Assembly: GCA_964366455.1 (NCBI GenBank)
Contig: CAYISZ010000002.1
Coordinates: 13,313 to 77,312, forward strand
DNA: 64,000 bases
Direction: 5' to 3'
Source: CAZLQR01 sp964366455
Lineage (GTDB): Bacteria > Patescibacteriota > Microgenomatia > UBA1406 > GWC2-37-13
Of the stretch, positions 8,580 through 17,797 are shown piece by piece. The notes beneath the pieces are model-generated. The model saw nothing but the letters and a program-made list of their open reading frames with translations. It was not told the origin of the DNA and searched no databases. Every line of letters starts with the position of its first letter. The first letter of the stretch is position 1. Made by a program: the position numbers and the translations under genes.

Positions 8580-9143
8580 TTATAGTTCGGGAAAAACTGC
8601 ATTTGTAAAGACCTGCTGCACATCGTCTAGCTCCTCCAAGTTCTCTAACAGTCTAATGATTTGGTCAGAAACTGCTTTATCTGATATTTCCATATTAAAA
8701 ACCGGCGTGTACTCTAGTTCCGGATTATGACTCACCTTAAACAAATAAGATACCGAACCTTGAACGCCTAGTTTGCCTCCCTCCTTGTCAATCACTGTCC
8801 TGACCTCATTCACGGTTCTAGTTGTATTGTCCGATGTAGCATGTATTACAAGTGCTACTCCGTGCGGTCCAAAGCCCTCATAAATAACCTCCTTCAGGTT
8901 GACCCTATCTGGTCCCGATCCCTTTTCTATGGCACGCGCGATATTGTCTTTGGGCATATTTGCGACCTTGGCCTTTTCAACCGCAAGTCGTAGCTTAACA
9001 TTGATGTTCGGGTCTGAGAATCCCCCACCTTCAATCACGGCAGAGGTGATGAGTTTAGAAATTTTGGAGAAGATTTTGGCTCGTTGTTGATCATTCGCAG
9101 CCTTTTTGTGCTTGATTTGTTTCCACTTAGAATGCCCAGCCAT
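8580..9143 (-). CDS. yebC: YebC/PmpR/TACO1-family protein, short form
   Basis: The N-terminus MAGHSKWKQIKHKKAA and the motifs NMPKDNIARAIEKGSG, YEGFGPHGVALV and SVSYLF identify this as YebC. The family is reported to act in transcription regulation or in relieving ribosome stalling. At 187 residues it is about 50-60 shorter than the usual 240-250. The gap falls after the SVSYLF strand, where much of a middle domain seems lost before the conserved LEELDDVQQVFTN end. A TATAAT lies about 80 nt upstream, separated from the ATG by AGTTCTA-type repeats. Confidence 0.9.
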   Translation of the reverse strand: MAGHSKWKQIKHKKAANDQQRAKIFSKISKLITSAVIEGGGFSDPNINVKLRLAVEKAKVANMPKDNIARAIEKGSGPDRVNLKEVIYEGFGPHGVALVIHATSDNTTRTVNEVRTVIDKEGGKLGVQGSVSYLFKVSHNPELEYTPVFNMEISDKAVSDQIIRLLENLEELDDVQQVFTNAVFPEL

Positions 9144-9147
9144 GGTT

Positions 9148-9180
9148 ATGTTAGAACTTAGAACTTAGAACTTAGAACTT
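9148..9180. repeat. TTAGAACTTAGAACTTAGAA tandem repeat in the yebC leader
   Basis: About four tandem copies of an 8-9-bp unit (TTAGAACTT) lie between the yebC promoter region and its ATG. The same unit occurs at about 2260-2293, 10232-10267, 18865-18925, 37388-37417, 38019-38047, 38500-38524 and 58556-58643, nearly always next to gene starts or ends. Confidence 0.7.
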
Positions 9181-9282
9181 TTGTAAGCTCTGCGCTCTAG
9201 GCTAGAAGTTTCAAGATATTATACTCGATGGCGAACTTAAGTTGCATTTTGTTCGACAATCGTTATACTTAATTTTCATTAT

Positions 9283-10095
9283 ATGAACGAACACGACGCA
9301 CTAGAAAATCAAGCAATCGATGCCGCAATCAATCTAGATTGGAAGACCGCGATAGCTACAAATAAAAAAATTCTAAAGGAAGCTAAGTTCGACCTCAACT
9401 GCCTACTCCGACTGGCATTTGCGTATATGCAGTCTGGGGATTTTGTAAATGCCAAAAAGACCTACAAGCAGGTACTTAAAATTCAGACAGAAAATCAGAT
9501 AGCACATGAGCACTTGGAGAGAATTGCAATACTTGAACAGAAGGGTGGCAAAGGAACATTGCTTAGAGAAAACAAATTTGACCCAAATTTATTCCTTGAA
9601 ATTCCGGGGAAGACTCAGACCACTACTCTACTCAATCCAGGGCAAAAGAATATTTTAGCAAGACTTACTGTAGGTGTTGAGGTACTGATTAAGCCAAAAA
9701 AGGTAAGAGCTGAAATTCGAACTACTGACAATGAGTATATTGGCGTGCTTCCTGATGATCTGTCTAAGAGACTTTCTCTGTTCATTAAGGCTGGAAGCGA
9801 GTATGGATGTTTTATCAAGGAAGTATCTGTAACTAAGGTGGTTATATTCATCCGAGAAGAAAAAAAAGGCAAAAAAGTGGCTAAATTTAGCTCCTTTCCT
9901 AAAAATGTTCAGTCTAACATGGGCCGTATGGGCACCGACGAGGAAGGAAAGCCAGGACACGAAGACGAGGATGACGCTGCGGGTGACTCGGTCTCAGATA
10001 ATGAACTAGAGAGACTAGCCGAGAGCCTTAATCAGGAGGATAAGGACTTTTTTAACTTCGCTCGTGAGGCTGAGGAAGACAAAGAAGAAGAGTAA
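9283..10095 (+). CDS. TPR-containing protein with acidic tail
   Basis: The protein has 270 residues. Residues 5-85 form about two tetratricopeptide-like helical repeats (DWKTAIATNKKIL..., GDFVNAKKTYKQVL). Residues 110-180 look like a small beta domain with EYIGVLPDDLSKRL, loosely like HIRAN domains. The last 60 residues are very acidic and end in EEDKEEE. TPRs suggest a protein-binding role; I cannot name a partner. TATACT (9264-9269) lies 13 nt before the ATG. Confidence 0.75.
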   Translation: MNEHDALENQAIDAAINLDWKTAIATNKKILKEAKFDLNCLLRLAFAYMQSGDFVNAKKTYKQVLKIQTENQIAHEHLERIAILEQKGGKGTLLRENKFDPNLFLEIPGKTQTTTLLNPGQKNILARLTVGVEVLIKPKKVRAEIRTTDNEYIGVLPDDLSKRLSLFIKAGSEYGCFIKEVSVTKVVIFIREEKKGKKVAKFSSFPKNVQSNMGRMGTDEEGKPGHEDEDDAAGDSVSDNELERLAESLNQEDKDFFNFAREAEEDKEEE

Positions 10096-10231
10096 TGCTT
10101 CGTTCCGTGCTTATAAAATACAATTCTCCCCGACCTCTTCGTGTAACGCTTCGTGTCAAAGTCCTTCATCGACCTTTTAGCAAGGATAAAAGAAGTTAGT
10201 AGGATGAATAAAATAGCTAGGTAAAACATTG

Positions 10232-10267
<36 letters not shown>

Positions 10268-10268
10268 A

Positions 10269-11144
10269 TTATAGCTCCCATTCAGTTTCAGCTGAGCCTA
10301 GGTTGAAAATTATATCAGAAGTATCGGCATTACCAGTTATTAAGTCGCAGCTAAAGACCCGCCTAATGTCCTCCACAGTTTTGGTCCTAGACGCTGTAGT
10401 GGTGGTTACATTGCATTTCTTGGGTTGAGAATCTGACACTGAAATGTCCACCACTCTTATCCCATTACCCTCAAGTATTTTTCCCATTGCAGCAGCCGTA
10501 TCATAGTTTTTCGTGTATTTTATTTGTACACTTAGTCTTTCCGTTCTATAAGTCTTGTTATAGAAAAAACCTTTGTACTCCTTGCCGAAAGCTTCTGCCG
10601 AAAGATGGGTTTGATTCTGAATTTTTTTTGTAAGAATTCCGATGTCTAAATTCTGAAAAGAACTTGGAGATGTCTGGAGTATCTGAAGATAAATATATAC
10701 CCTGTCTAAAAACCTTGCATTCGATTTATACAGCATCAACTCCTTGAAGGTTGGCGCCTTGTACGACCTTTCTACGTCATTTGAGTAGTATATTTCATTA
10801 CTTGAAGGATAGAAATAATAACTAACAAAGGATGAGGTGGCTACAGAGAAGGCCTTGGAGAGTAGTTCTGGTTTTTTTTCGTAGGAAATAAGCCTAGATA
10901 AGGCTCCAATTCGGTATGTACCGTAGCCATTAGGAACCTCTACCTTAAGATCGGGATCATAACCTACGTAATAATTAATATTTCCGCTAGGGCTAAGTGA
11001 GTAAAGCCTCGTATCCTGTCCATAGACTACAAACTGAATCCGATCAGGGCTATGAAAAAATAAAGATCCAGTCATCAGCTTAATAAAAATCAACACGCTA
11101 AAGATACCTAGCAAAAGAAATCCAAAAGAGTGTTGACGTTTCAT
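10269..11144 (-). CDS. Membrane-anchored extracellular protein, possibly LytR_C-like
   Basis: This 291-residue protein has an N-terminal membrane anchor (about residues 8-28) and a large outer domain. Residues about 195-285 (LSVQIKYTKNYDTAAAMGKILEGNGIRV...) have the beta-alpha-beta pattern of LytR C-terminal domains. That match is by eye and weak. Two cysteines in this part (KKCN and FSCDL) could form a disulfide. The start lies 3 nt after the antiporter stop codon, so the two are probably co-transcribed. Confidence 0.65.
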   Translation of the reverse strand: MKRQHSFGFLLLGIFSVLIFIKLMTGSLFFHSPDRIQFVVYGQDTRLYSLSPSGNINYYVGYDPDLKVEVPNGYGTYRIGALSRLISYEKKPELLSKAFSVATSSFVSYYFYPSSNEIYYSNDVERSYKAPTFKELMLYKSNARFLDRVYIYLQILQTSPSSFQNLDIGILTKKIQNQTHLSAEAFGKEYKGFFYNKTYRTERLSVQIKYTKNYDTAAAMGKILEGNGIRVVDISVSDSQPKKCNVTTTTASRTKTVEDIRRVFSCDLITGNADTSDIIFNLGSAETEWEL

Positions 11145-11147
11145 CGC

Positions 11148-12875
11148 TTATGCTGCTCCTCGCACCAACTTAATGTGCCTAATCCACTTCACTATCTCCT
11201 CTCTCGACATTTTCTTGTGAACAAAAATTCTTCTTATCATCATTAAGGATGCCTCAAATTCGGGCAGCACGATGGTGTGAGCGCCCAGATCCTTCATTCG
11301 CTGCCTATCCCCTTCCGTATGTACCCGACTTATCACCAGAACGCTTGTGCTGAGTTTTTTAGCATTCATTACTATCGCCTCTTGATCGTGATGTAAAGGA
11401 ACCGCAATCACCACAGCAGCAGCATTTTCCAACTGAGCATACCTTAAGACGTCAACGTCATTAGGGTCACCGTAAATAATGTTTATACCCTCTTTTTTCT
11501 GCTTCTGCACCGTTTGAAAATTGTAATCAATTGCTATGTAGGGAATATTTGCCAAGGCTAAAGCAGATCCTACCTGCTCTCCGATACGACCGTAGCCACA
11601 GATAACGATGTGGTTCTTCATCCTCATTTCCTCAACGGGGGCCTCGTTAAAATCATGACGCTTTTGAATAAAAACGTCCACAAAAGGCGCTCTGCGCTTC
11701 AAGAAACTTCGAATCACAAGATACATCGTTTCTCTTCGCTGAATTAAGTACGGAGTCAAGATTAAGCTCATCAGAACCGATGAAAGGATCAAAAGGTACT
11801 CGTCCGAGGTGAAAATTTTATTTGAAAATGCTAACGACAACAGTATGAATGCGTTTTCACTCACCTGAAACAGAAACAAAGCCATCGAAAACGCCATTCT
11901 TGAGCTAAAACGAAAGTACATGAAAATGAGTAATAAGATTAAGCCTTTAACAACTATCAACAATGATCCAAACAGCAGAACCTTAGGAAGCAGAAACAAA
12001 ACCTGAGGCATCTGTACGTGGGTACCAATGTACACAAAGTACACGATAGCCATGACATCGCGGAGGGGACGAATTTGCGCGAATACATGGTGATGTTCTA
12101 AGGTCTGGGAAACCAAAACGCCCGCAATAAAGGCTCCAATCAAAACCGGTACGCCAAATGTTGAGGACAGAGCAATAACGGCAAAGATAAAAACCAAGAT
12201 AAAAAGATTCAAAAGCTCTCGTGAGACTCCTGCAATTCTATTGAATGCAAATGGCACAATTCTTTTACCAACGTAATACATAGTAACCAGTATCAGAGTT
12301 GCTTCTGCAATGCTGAATGCGATTCTTTTGAATACCTCGATACCCGTAGTTGTCTCTCCGTTTAGGTAGGTAAAAATGATGATAAACGGAATGAAGGCCA
12401 GATCCTGAAGCATTAGAATTCCAAGAGCTACCTCGCCAAGAAATGAGTTCTCCTCGCGCTTCTCCTGAATAATCTTTGCAACGATTGTTGTTGAGGATGT
12501 GGTTAATGCGATTCCGATTAAAAAGGCCTGAATAGTAGTGAATCCAAAGAACGTACTAAGAATTGCAATAGCTCCCAAAGAAAGCAGTATCTGCAAAAGT
12601 CCTCCCACAATCACAAATTTCTTGAGAATAAACATTTTGGTCATGTTTAGATCAAGACCGACACTAAAAAGAAGAAGTATGATTCCAAAATGTGCAAACT
12701 GGGTAACCGTCTCTACAGAAACAAGTCCTTTAAAAAGATTTCCAAGAACGATTCCACCGACTAAATAGCCCACAATGGGAGAAAGTTTGAAACGCTTAGC
12801 TATAAATCCAAAGAAAAATGGAACAAGCAGAAAAACAAAGTAGTTAAAAAACTGTGCACCAGAAACCTCTGCCAT
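11148..12875 (-). CDS. CPA2/Kef-type cation:proton antiporter with RCK domain
   Basis: This 575-residue protein has 11-12 hydrophobic segments in residues 1-375, of the monovalent cation:proton antiporter-2 family. It includes the GLDL and TSSTTIVAKII motifs typical of Kef and GerN-like carriers. Residues about 405-530 form a TrkA-N (RCK) nucleotide-binding domain with the Rossmann loop GYGRIG and the downstream acidic IAIDYN. Such RCK domains gate transport by NAD(H) or nucleotide binding. It probably exchanges K+ or Na+ for protons. On the minus strand, TATAGT ends 6 nt before the ATG. Confidence 0.9.
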   Translation of the reverse strand: MAEVSGAQFFNYFVFLLVPFFFGFIAKRFKLSPIVGYLVGGIVLGNLFKGLVSVETVTQFAHFGIILLLFSVGLDLNMTKMFILKKFVIVGGLLQILLSLGAIAILSTFFGFTTIQAFLIGIALTTSSTTIVAKIIQEKREENSFLGEVALGILMLQDLAFIPFIIIFTYLNGETTTGIEVFKRIAFSIAEATLILVTMYYVGKRIVPFAFNRIAGVSRELLNLFILVFIFAVIALSSTFGVPVLIGAFIAGVLVSQTLEHHHVFAQIRPLRDVMAIVYFVYIGTHVQMPQVLFLLPKVLLFGSLLIVVKGLILLLIFMYFRFSSRMAFSMALFLFQVSENAFILLSLAFSNKIFTSDEYLLILSSVLMSLILTPYLIQRRETMYLVIRSFLKRRAPFVDVFIQKRHDFNEAPVEEMRMKNHIVICGYGRIGEQVGSALALANIPYIAIDYNFQTVQKQKKEGINIIYGDPNDVDVLRYAQLENAAAVVIAVPLHHDQEAIVMNAKKLSTSVLVISRVHTEGDRQRMKDLGAHTIVLPEFEASLMMIRRIFVHKKMSREEIVKWIRHIKLVRGAA

Positions 12876-12937
12876 GTATTTACTATAACATAGGCGTACA
12901 GGCGAATAAAGAATTAAGAATTGTCCTTCGGCTCCAC

Positions 12938-14317
12938 TCAGGACGAGCGAATTTCAGTAACCGCCATTTCGGTAAGTTCACTTGCAAGACCAATGTAGTT
13001 TTCTGGCCTAAGTTTGGTGAGCTTTTTCCTAACGGCAACTCGAACCGGTAAACCTTCGACCCATCTCTTCCAATCTTTCGGTTCGATTTTTTGGCCTCTG
13101 GACATTTTTTTTACTAGGTCGTATGCATTTTTTACACCTGATTGGCGCAACAATGTCTGTGCTGCCTCGGTCAAGATTGCCCAGTTGCCACGCAACGAAA
13201 GCTTTAATTCATTTTGATTGGGCGAAACTTTTTTAAGGCCATTAATCGCGCTTTTGTATGCTATTAGTTGATAAGCGTATACTAGTCCAATGTTTCTCAT
13301 TACTGTGCTACTGGATAAATCTCTTTGAAGTCTAGAAACTGGGAGTTTATTTGCAAAGTGTTCAATAAGCGAGTTCGCCAATCCCAGATTGCCCTCACTA
13401 TTTTCAAAGTTTATCGGATTTATTTTCTGTGGCATAGTTGAAGAGCCAACTTCACCCTTTTTCAGCTCCTGAAAAAACCAACCATCGCTTATATATCTCC
13501 ACATATCTTGATTGAAATCTAACAGTACGGTGTTGAAACGATGATATGTCTGTAGTAGCTCTACGATGTCATCGTTTGGATTAATCTGCGTAGTAAATGT
13601 TTCTGGAATAAACCCAAAACTTTCGACAAAATCGCGAGAAAATTTAACCCAATCAATGTCTGGCACTGCGTACTGCATTGCAGTGTAGTTGCCTATGGCC
13701 CCATTCAACTTTCCAGAGAGAGTGGCTTTTTTCAGTTTGGTAAACTGACTATGTAGCCTTACCGCAACATTTGCAAACTCTTTTCCAACGGTAGTTGGTA
13801 GCGCGGCCTGACCATGCGTCCTCGCCAACATCGGTATTTTTTTGTACTCGATCGCCTTGTTGCACAGGTGATTCACCAGCGTCTCGATCCACGGCTTAAT
13901 AACTTTTTGATTTGCTCGCGAAATATTAAGTCTCCAGGCGAGGTTGTTCACATCTTCTGACGTTAGTCCAAAATGGATCATCTCTACTACGTTCTTCAAA
14001 GAACCAGCTCCCAGCAACTCTCTTAACGTATTCTCTACTGCTTTTACGTCATGCTTAACTTCATTTTCCAGCTTCTTTACTCTGCTTATCATTGATTGAG
14101 ATACCCGAGACCTTAGCCTGAGTAGTTTTGTTTTTTCTTTAGAAGTAAATTCTCGCACCACGCCTACCTCGGATAGTGCAATCAAATACCGAACCTCCAC
14201 CTCAATTCGAGCACAGATTAAGGCGTTCTCTGAGAAGTAATTAGAAAGCTCCTCCACCTGCTTTCGGTAGCGACCGTCAACTGGTGTAATCGCAGTTAAG
14301 TAAGTAAAGTCAGCCAT
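12938..14317 (-). CDS. purB: Adenylosuccinate lyase
   Basis: This 459-residue protein has the PurB start TAITPVDGRY, the LTSEDVNN loop and the fumarase/lyase signature GSSTMPQKINPINFEN. It splits adenylosuccinate to AMP and fumarate, and SAICAR to AICAR, in purine synthesis. Length and motifs match the E. coli-type enzyme. The last codons and the stop lie inside a CCTTCGGCTCCACTCAGGAC dispersed repeat, so its C-terminal residues are probably repeat-derived. TATAAT on the minus strand ends 8 nt before the ATG. No other purine gene is seen nearby. Confidence 0.95.
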   Translation of the reverse strand: MADFTYLTAITPVDGRYRKQVEELSNYFSENALICARIEVEVRYLIALSEVGVVREFTSKEKTKLLRLRSRVSQSMISRVKKLENEVKHDVKAVENTLRELLGAGSLKNVVEMIHFGLTSEDVNNLAWRLNISRANQKVIKPWIETLVNHLCNKAIEYKKIPMLARTHGQAALPTTVGKEFANVAVRLHSQFTKLKKATLSGKLNGAIGNYTAMQYAVPDIDWVKFSRDFVESFGFIPETFTTQINPNDDIVELLQTYHRFNTVLLDFNQDMWRYISDGWFFQELKKGEVGSSTMPQKINPINFENSEGNLGLANSLIEHFANKLPVSRLQRDLSSSTVMRNIGLVYAYQLIAYKSAINGLKKVSPNQNELKLSLRGNWAILTEAAQTLLRQSGVKNAYDLVKKMSRGQKIEPKDWKRWVEGLPVRVAVRKKLTKLRPENYIGLASELTEMAVTEIRSS

Positions 14318-14357
14318 GCTTGAGCATTATATAGAGAAGGAGTCTATTTGCAAGAAC

Positions 14358-14723
14358 TTATTTGTAGAGCTTCTGTTCACATTCAATGCAGAACCGTGCC
14401 TCGGGGATAAGATTGATTCTTGCTACAGGTATCTGAACACCGCATTTTTCACAGAATCCGTATCGTCCTTTACCAATTTTGACAAATGCCATTTCAATGT
14501 CGCTGAGTTTTCTTTCAAGGTCTTTAATCTGTGCTTGAATGGTGTCGTGACCCACCTGCTCACGCACATCGGTATCAATAGCGGCGTTATCGATTGCATG
14601 ATCGGGGTCTGCGAAGGGGTCGTCTTTTTTTAACTCACTAATCTGATGAAGGATTTTTTCCTTATCCTTTTCAAGTCTATCCTTATGATTTTTTATGAAA
14701 CTTTTTGAAATTGCTTTTGACAT
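14358..14723 (-). CDS. DksA/TraR-family C4 zinc-finger protein
   Basis: This 121-residue protein has an N-terminal coiled coil (residues about 10-80) with an acidic turn and a C-terminal C4 finger: CEKC ... CIEC. The usual family role is binding in the RNA polymerase secondary channel to modulate transcription initiation. Its first 41 nt overlap the end of the upstream lgt-like gene in another frame, suggesting translational coupling. Confidence 0.85.
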   Translation of the reverse strand: MSKAISKSFIKNHKDRLEKDKEKILHQISELKKDDPFADPDHAIDNAAIDTDVREQVGHDTIQAQIKDLERKLSDIEMAFVKIGKGRYGFCEKCGVQIPVARINLIPEARFCIECEQKLYK

Positions 14724-15480
14724 AAGTAAATATAGAACTCCTGAAATAATAGATGAAATATGCAGAGAATGTCAATAGCAAGAGATATGAAACAAATGCA
14801 TTGAAACTAAGAACTGAAAATACAGAAATTGATCGCTCTTTTAGCAAATCAAAACCAGCTAATACGAGACCTACAAACCACAAAAAGAAGTAGAGATTCG
14901 TGCCCTTTGCGAACTTTTCACGCCGAATAGAAAATAATAGTTGATATGCAAAATATGCTCCGAGAAAGAAAAGAAGTCCTTCGTACAATGGGGTTAAATG
15001 CCTCATGCCGTCAGCTCCTACATACTTTAATCGAAGTAGAAAGTTTGTCTTGGATCCCACCTCTACTCCAGAGAAAAAGGACCCCACCTTACCAAAAGCC
15101 AAAGCCACAAATGCAGAGGGAACAAAGTAGTCGACTGCCTCTGAGAACTTCACCTTTGATCGAAACATTGAAATGTACACCGAAAGCAAAAATCCAAGTA
15201 AAAATCCGTACAGTGAAAGTCCAGGATATCCGTTTATCAAAATAAACTTCAGAAAACTAAATCCAAACTCGCTGAAATTCTGCGTGACATATACGATTCG
15301 CGAAACTAACAACCCACCAAAAAGTCCGACAAATAAGTGGTCAAAAATTTCCTCCTCTTTATATGGCGTTAACAAGAAATTTTTCCAGAGCAAAAAGGCC
15401 GCCCAAAAAAAGGCCAACATCAAAAAAACTCCAAAAGTATAAATCTTTAAGAAGGTCAGATCGAGTAAAACTGGAAGCAT
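14683..15480 (-). CDS. lgt: Prolipoprotein diacylglyceryl transferase-like membrane protein (Lgt)
   Basis: This 265-residue protein with about seven membrane segments has the Lgt layout: GGLLVSRIVYV, GLSLYGFLLGF and AFGKVGSFFSGVEVG. The last aligns with the family signature GRIGNFINGE. Lgt adds diacylglycerol to the lipobox Cys of lipoproteins. Several usually conserved residues differ (Lys for the signature Arg, Tyr for His in the HGG motif), so activity is uncertain. A candidate substrate with a lipobox is encoded at 24462. A TATAAT (15495-15490) ends 9 nt before the ATG and overlaps the -10 of the divergent gene. Confidence 0.75.
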   Translation of the reverse strand: MLPVLLDLTFLKIYTFGVFLMLAFFWAAFLLWKNFLLTPYKEEEIFDHLFVGLFGGLLVSRIVYVTQNFSEFGFSFLKFILINGYPGLSLYGFLLGFLLSVYISMFRSKVKFSEAVDYFVPSAFVALAFGKVGSFFSGVEVGSKTNFLLRLKYVGADGMRHLTPLYEGLLFFLGAYFAYQLLFSIRREKFAKGTNLYFFLWFVGLVLAGFDLLKERSISVFSVLSFNAFVSYLLLLTFSAYFIYYFRSSIFTYVKSNFKKFHKKS

Positions 15481-15501
15481 ACGTGTTATATTATAAACAA
15501 A
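15481..15501. promoter_or_regulatory. Overlapping divergent -10 boxes in a 21-bp intergenic gap
   Basis: The minus-strand TATAAT (15495-15490) for the lgt-like gene and the plus-strand TATATT (15487-15492) for the GT39-like gene overlap by 3 nt. Each ends exactly 9 nt before its ATG. The -35 regions must lie inside the opposite gene's coding sequence. The two promoters probably cannot be occupied at the same time. Confidence 0.6.
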
Positions 15502-17235
15502 ATGTTTGTATTGGCAATCACACTTTTACTCGGCTTTTTTCTTAGAATAATTGGTCTCAACTGGGACCAGGGTACGCATCTGCATCCTGATGAACGGTTT
15601 CTGACGATGGTTGCAGAAAAAATTCAGTTTCCATTGTCGCTCGCACAGTACTTTAATTCGTCTTCTTCTACCTTCAATCCCTACAATAACGGCTTTACAT
15701 TTTATGTGTACGGGAATCTTCCTCTTTTGATAACTCGCTTTACCGCTCAACTTTTTCACATGACAACATACGACTCGATTTTTTTGGTTGGCCGTGCGAT
15801 CTCTGCGTTATTTGACACGGGGACAATCGCTCTTGTGTATTTTTTGTCTATGCAAATTTTTGCAAGCAAAAGGGCTGCTAAATTCGCAGCTTTGGCATAC
15901 TGCCTTTCCGTTTTACCCATACAACAGGCTCATTTTTTCACCGTGGACAGTATTCTAGTATTTTTTAGCACCTCTACTCTGCTCTTTTTTATTAAACACT
16001 TTAAAGAGAAAAGGTTATTGCCCTTAATTTGGTCTGGAATATTTTTCGGACTTACCTTGGCGAGCAAAACCTCTCTACTTATCACCACTCCCCTATTTTA
16101 TATATCACTATTGTTTGTCCACCAAAAAAAATTACTTAATATTTTAAAATTTTCTTTACTTTTTAGCTTTTGTTGGCTTGTGGCATTCCGCATATTTAAT
16201 CCTTACGCATTTAACGGTCCCGTCTCATTATCCCCCACCTTCATCTCAAACATTCAAGATGCACATAAAATGATTACCGGTGACATTAACTATCCACCAA
16301 ACGTACAATGGACCGGGACTCTACCTATAATCCATCCACTTATCCAACTCGCATTATGGGGGTACGGGCCGGTCGCGACGCTTTTGGCTATGTTAGGAGT
16401 AATTTTCCTAGCACGAAGAAAAAAAATAACTCAGAGTGGTGCTTTGATCTTCATTTCTTTGTTTTCTATTTTAATTTTTACATATCAAGGAGTCCAGTTA
16501 GCAAAGTATATGAGATACTTTTACCCAATCTATCCATTTCTTGCCTTACTGACGGGCTACGCTATATCAAAAATTGCATCCCTTCGACTTCGCTCCCATT
16601 CGGCAGATTCGGCAAGCTCACTGCAAGCAGGCTCAGGGCAGGCAGGACAAGCTAAGAAAATACTGATAGTTGTTTGGCTTGCACTTCTTATCTGGCCCAT
16701 CTGCTTCATATCTATCTATCAACAAAAACATTCTCGCGTTCAAGCTTCTGAATGGATCTATGAAAACATACCAAAGGGATCTACTGTAACCTCCGAGGAG
16801 TGGGACGACAGCCTTCCATTAAATCTCTTTGGCAGGACAAACCAAGACTACACCACCCTGTCTTTATCCATGTTTCAGGAAGATTCGCGCGCCAAGTGGG
16901 AGATTATCTCTAAGCAGCTAGAACAATCCGACTTCATTATCCTCTCGAGCAACCGAGTCTTTGATTCTATAACGCATCGATCGTCCATTTACCCCATTAC
17001 AAAACGGTATTACACAATGCTCTTTGACGGTTCATTGGGCTTTGAACCAGTAAAAATATCTACCTCATTTCCTAGACTCGGGCCATTTATTATTGACGAT
17101 AGATTTGCCGAGGAATCATTTACTGTCTACGATCACCCTCAGGTATATATTTTTAAAAAGCGCGTGACGAATAACGGAGATGATATAATGAATCTTCTTT
17201 TTCAATATGAAAAAACCCCTAAAAGTAGGATTTGA
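15502..17235 (+). CDS. GT39/ArnT-like membrane glycosyltransferase
   Basis: This 577-residue GT-C enzyme has about ten membrane segments and the first-loop motif HLHPDERF, whose acidic residues fit the catalytic DE of the dolichyl-phosphate-mannose/ArnT families. It probably moves a sugar from a lipid-phosphate carrier to an outer target. Residues about 360-383 (LRLRSHSADSASSLQAGSGQ...) are out of character. They are encoded by a CCTTCGACTTCGCTC...CTCAGGGCAGG dispersed repeat sitting in a loop between helices. The end overlaps the next gene by 29 nt. Confidence 0.82.
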   Translation: MFVLAITLLLGFFLRIIGLNWDQGTHLHPDERFLTMVAEKIQFPLSLAQYFNSSSSTFNPYNNGFTFYVYGNLPLLITRFTAQLFHMTTYDSIFLVGRAISALFDTGTIALVYFLSMQIFASKRAAKFAALAYCLSVLPIQQAHFFTVDSILVFFSTSTLLFFIKHFKEKRLLPLIWSGIFFGLTLASKTSLLITTPLFYISLLFVHQKKLLNILKFSLLFSFCWLVAFRIFNPYAFNGPVSLSPTFISNIQDAHKMITGDINYPPNVQWTGTLPIIHPLIQLALWGYGPVATLLAMLGVIFLARRKKITQSGALIFISLFSILIFTYQGVQLAKYMRYFYPIYPFLALLTGYAISKIASLRLRSHSADSASSLQAGSGQAGQAKKILIVVWLALLIWPICFISIYQQKHSRVQASEWIYENIPKGSTVTSEEWDDSLPLNLFGRTNQDYTTLSLSMFQEDSRAKWEIISKQLEQSDFIILSSNRVFDSITHRSSIYPITKRYYTMLFDGSLGFEPVKISTSFPRLGPFIIDDRFAEESFTVYDHPQVYIFKKRVTNNGDDIMNLLFQYEKTPKSRI

Positions 17236-17797
17236 TCTGGACGGTGTAATTTTGTATAACCCTGTTCGAGTTCTTCGACCGCTTTCTGCACTCATCAGCA
17301 AATTTATTTTTAAGAAAAAAACAACCTCTTTTTTCATACCTCAAAATCCAGCTGCAAAGTTTGCTTGGTATTTATTACATAAAACCAGCTTTATCCCAGC
17401 TCGAGGTCTTAACGACCTAAAAAAACTTGTCCAGGAAGGAAAGGTAGAGGCACATCTTATTACAGGACGCTACGCCTCTTTAACTCAGGACTTTCAGAGC
17501 TGGATGAAGAGCCTTGATGCGAGTAGTATCTTTACTACTCAGAGTCATAATGCGAAAAATGAACAGCCTCACATTTTTAAGCAAAATATGATCAATAAAT
17601 TAGGTCTTGATATATTTGTTGAGGACAACTGGGACATCGTTAGAGAGCTTAGAGACGTTTCAGGCTCTAAGTTACAAGCTGCAGGAAAAGCCCGCATCTT
17701 CTGGATTACCAACTTTCTTGACTATCATATCCCGCACGAACATAAATTTCGCAATCTTCGCGGAGTTATTCAGCGACTCAGAGAGCTTACTGCTTAA
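17207..17797 (+). CDS. HAD-superfamily hydrolase
   Basis: This 196-residue protein has HAD motif I as FDLDGV near the N-terminus (nucleophile and acid-base Asp), a LITGR motif II, and an acidic VEDNWD motif near residue 143. This is the layout of small C-type HAD phosphatases acting on nucleotides or sugar phosphates. It overlaps the upstream glycosyltransferase by 29 nt and runs convergently into the CBS gene with a 4-nt overlap. The substrate is unknown. Confidence 0.8.
   Translation: MKKPLKVGFDLDGVILYNPVRVLRPLSALISKFIFKKKTTSFFIPQNPAAKFAWYLLHKTSFIPARGLNDLKKLVQEGKVEAHLITGRYASLTQDFQSWMKSLDASSIFTTQSHNAKNEQPHIFKQNMINKLGLDIFVEDNWDIVRELRDVSGSKLQAAGKARIFWITNFLDYHIPHEHKFRNLRGVIQRLRELTA

Noticed and set aside
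10032..10229. 65-residue minus-strand frame over the end of the TPR gene
   Set aside because: Nearly half overlaps the acidic tail coding region antisense; the hydrophobic start comes from AT-rich spacer. No supporting signal.
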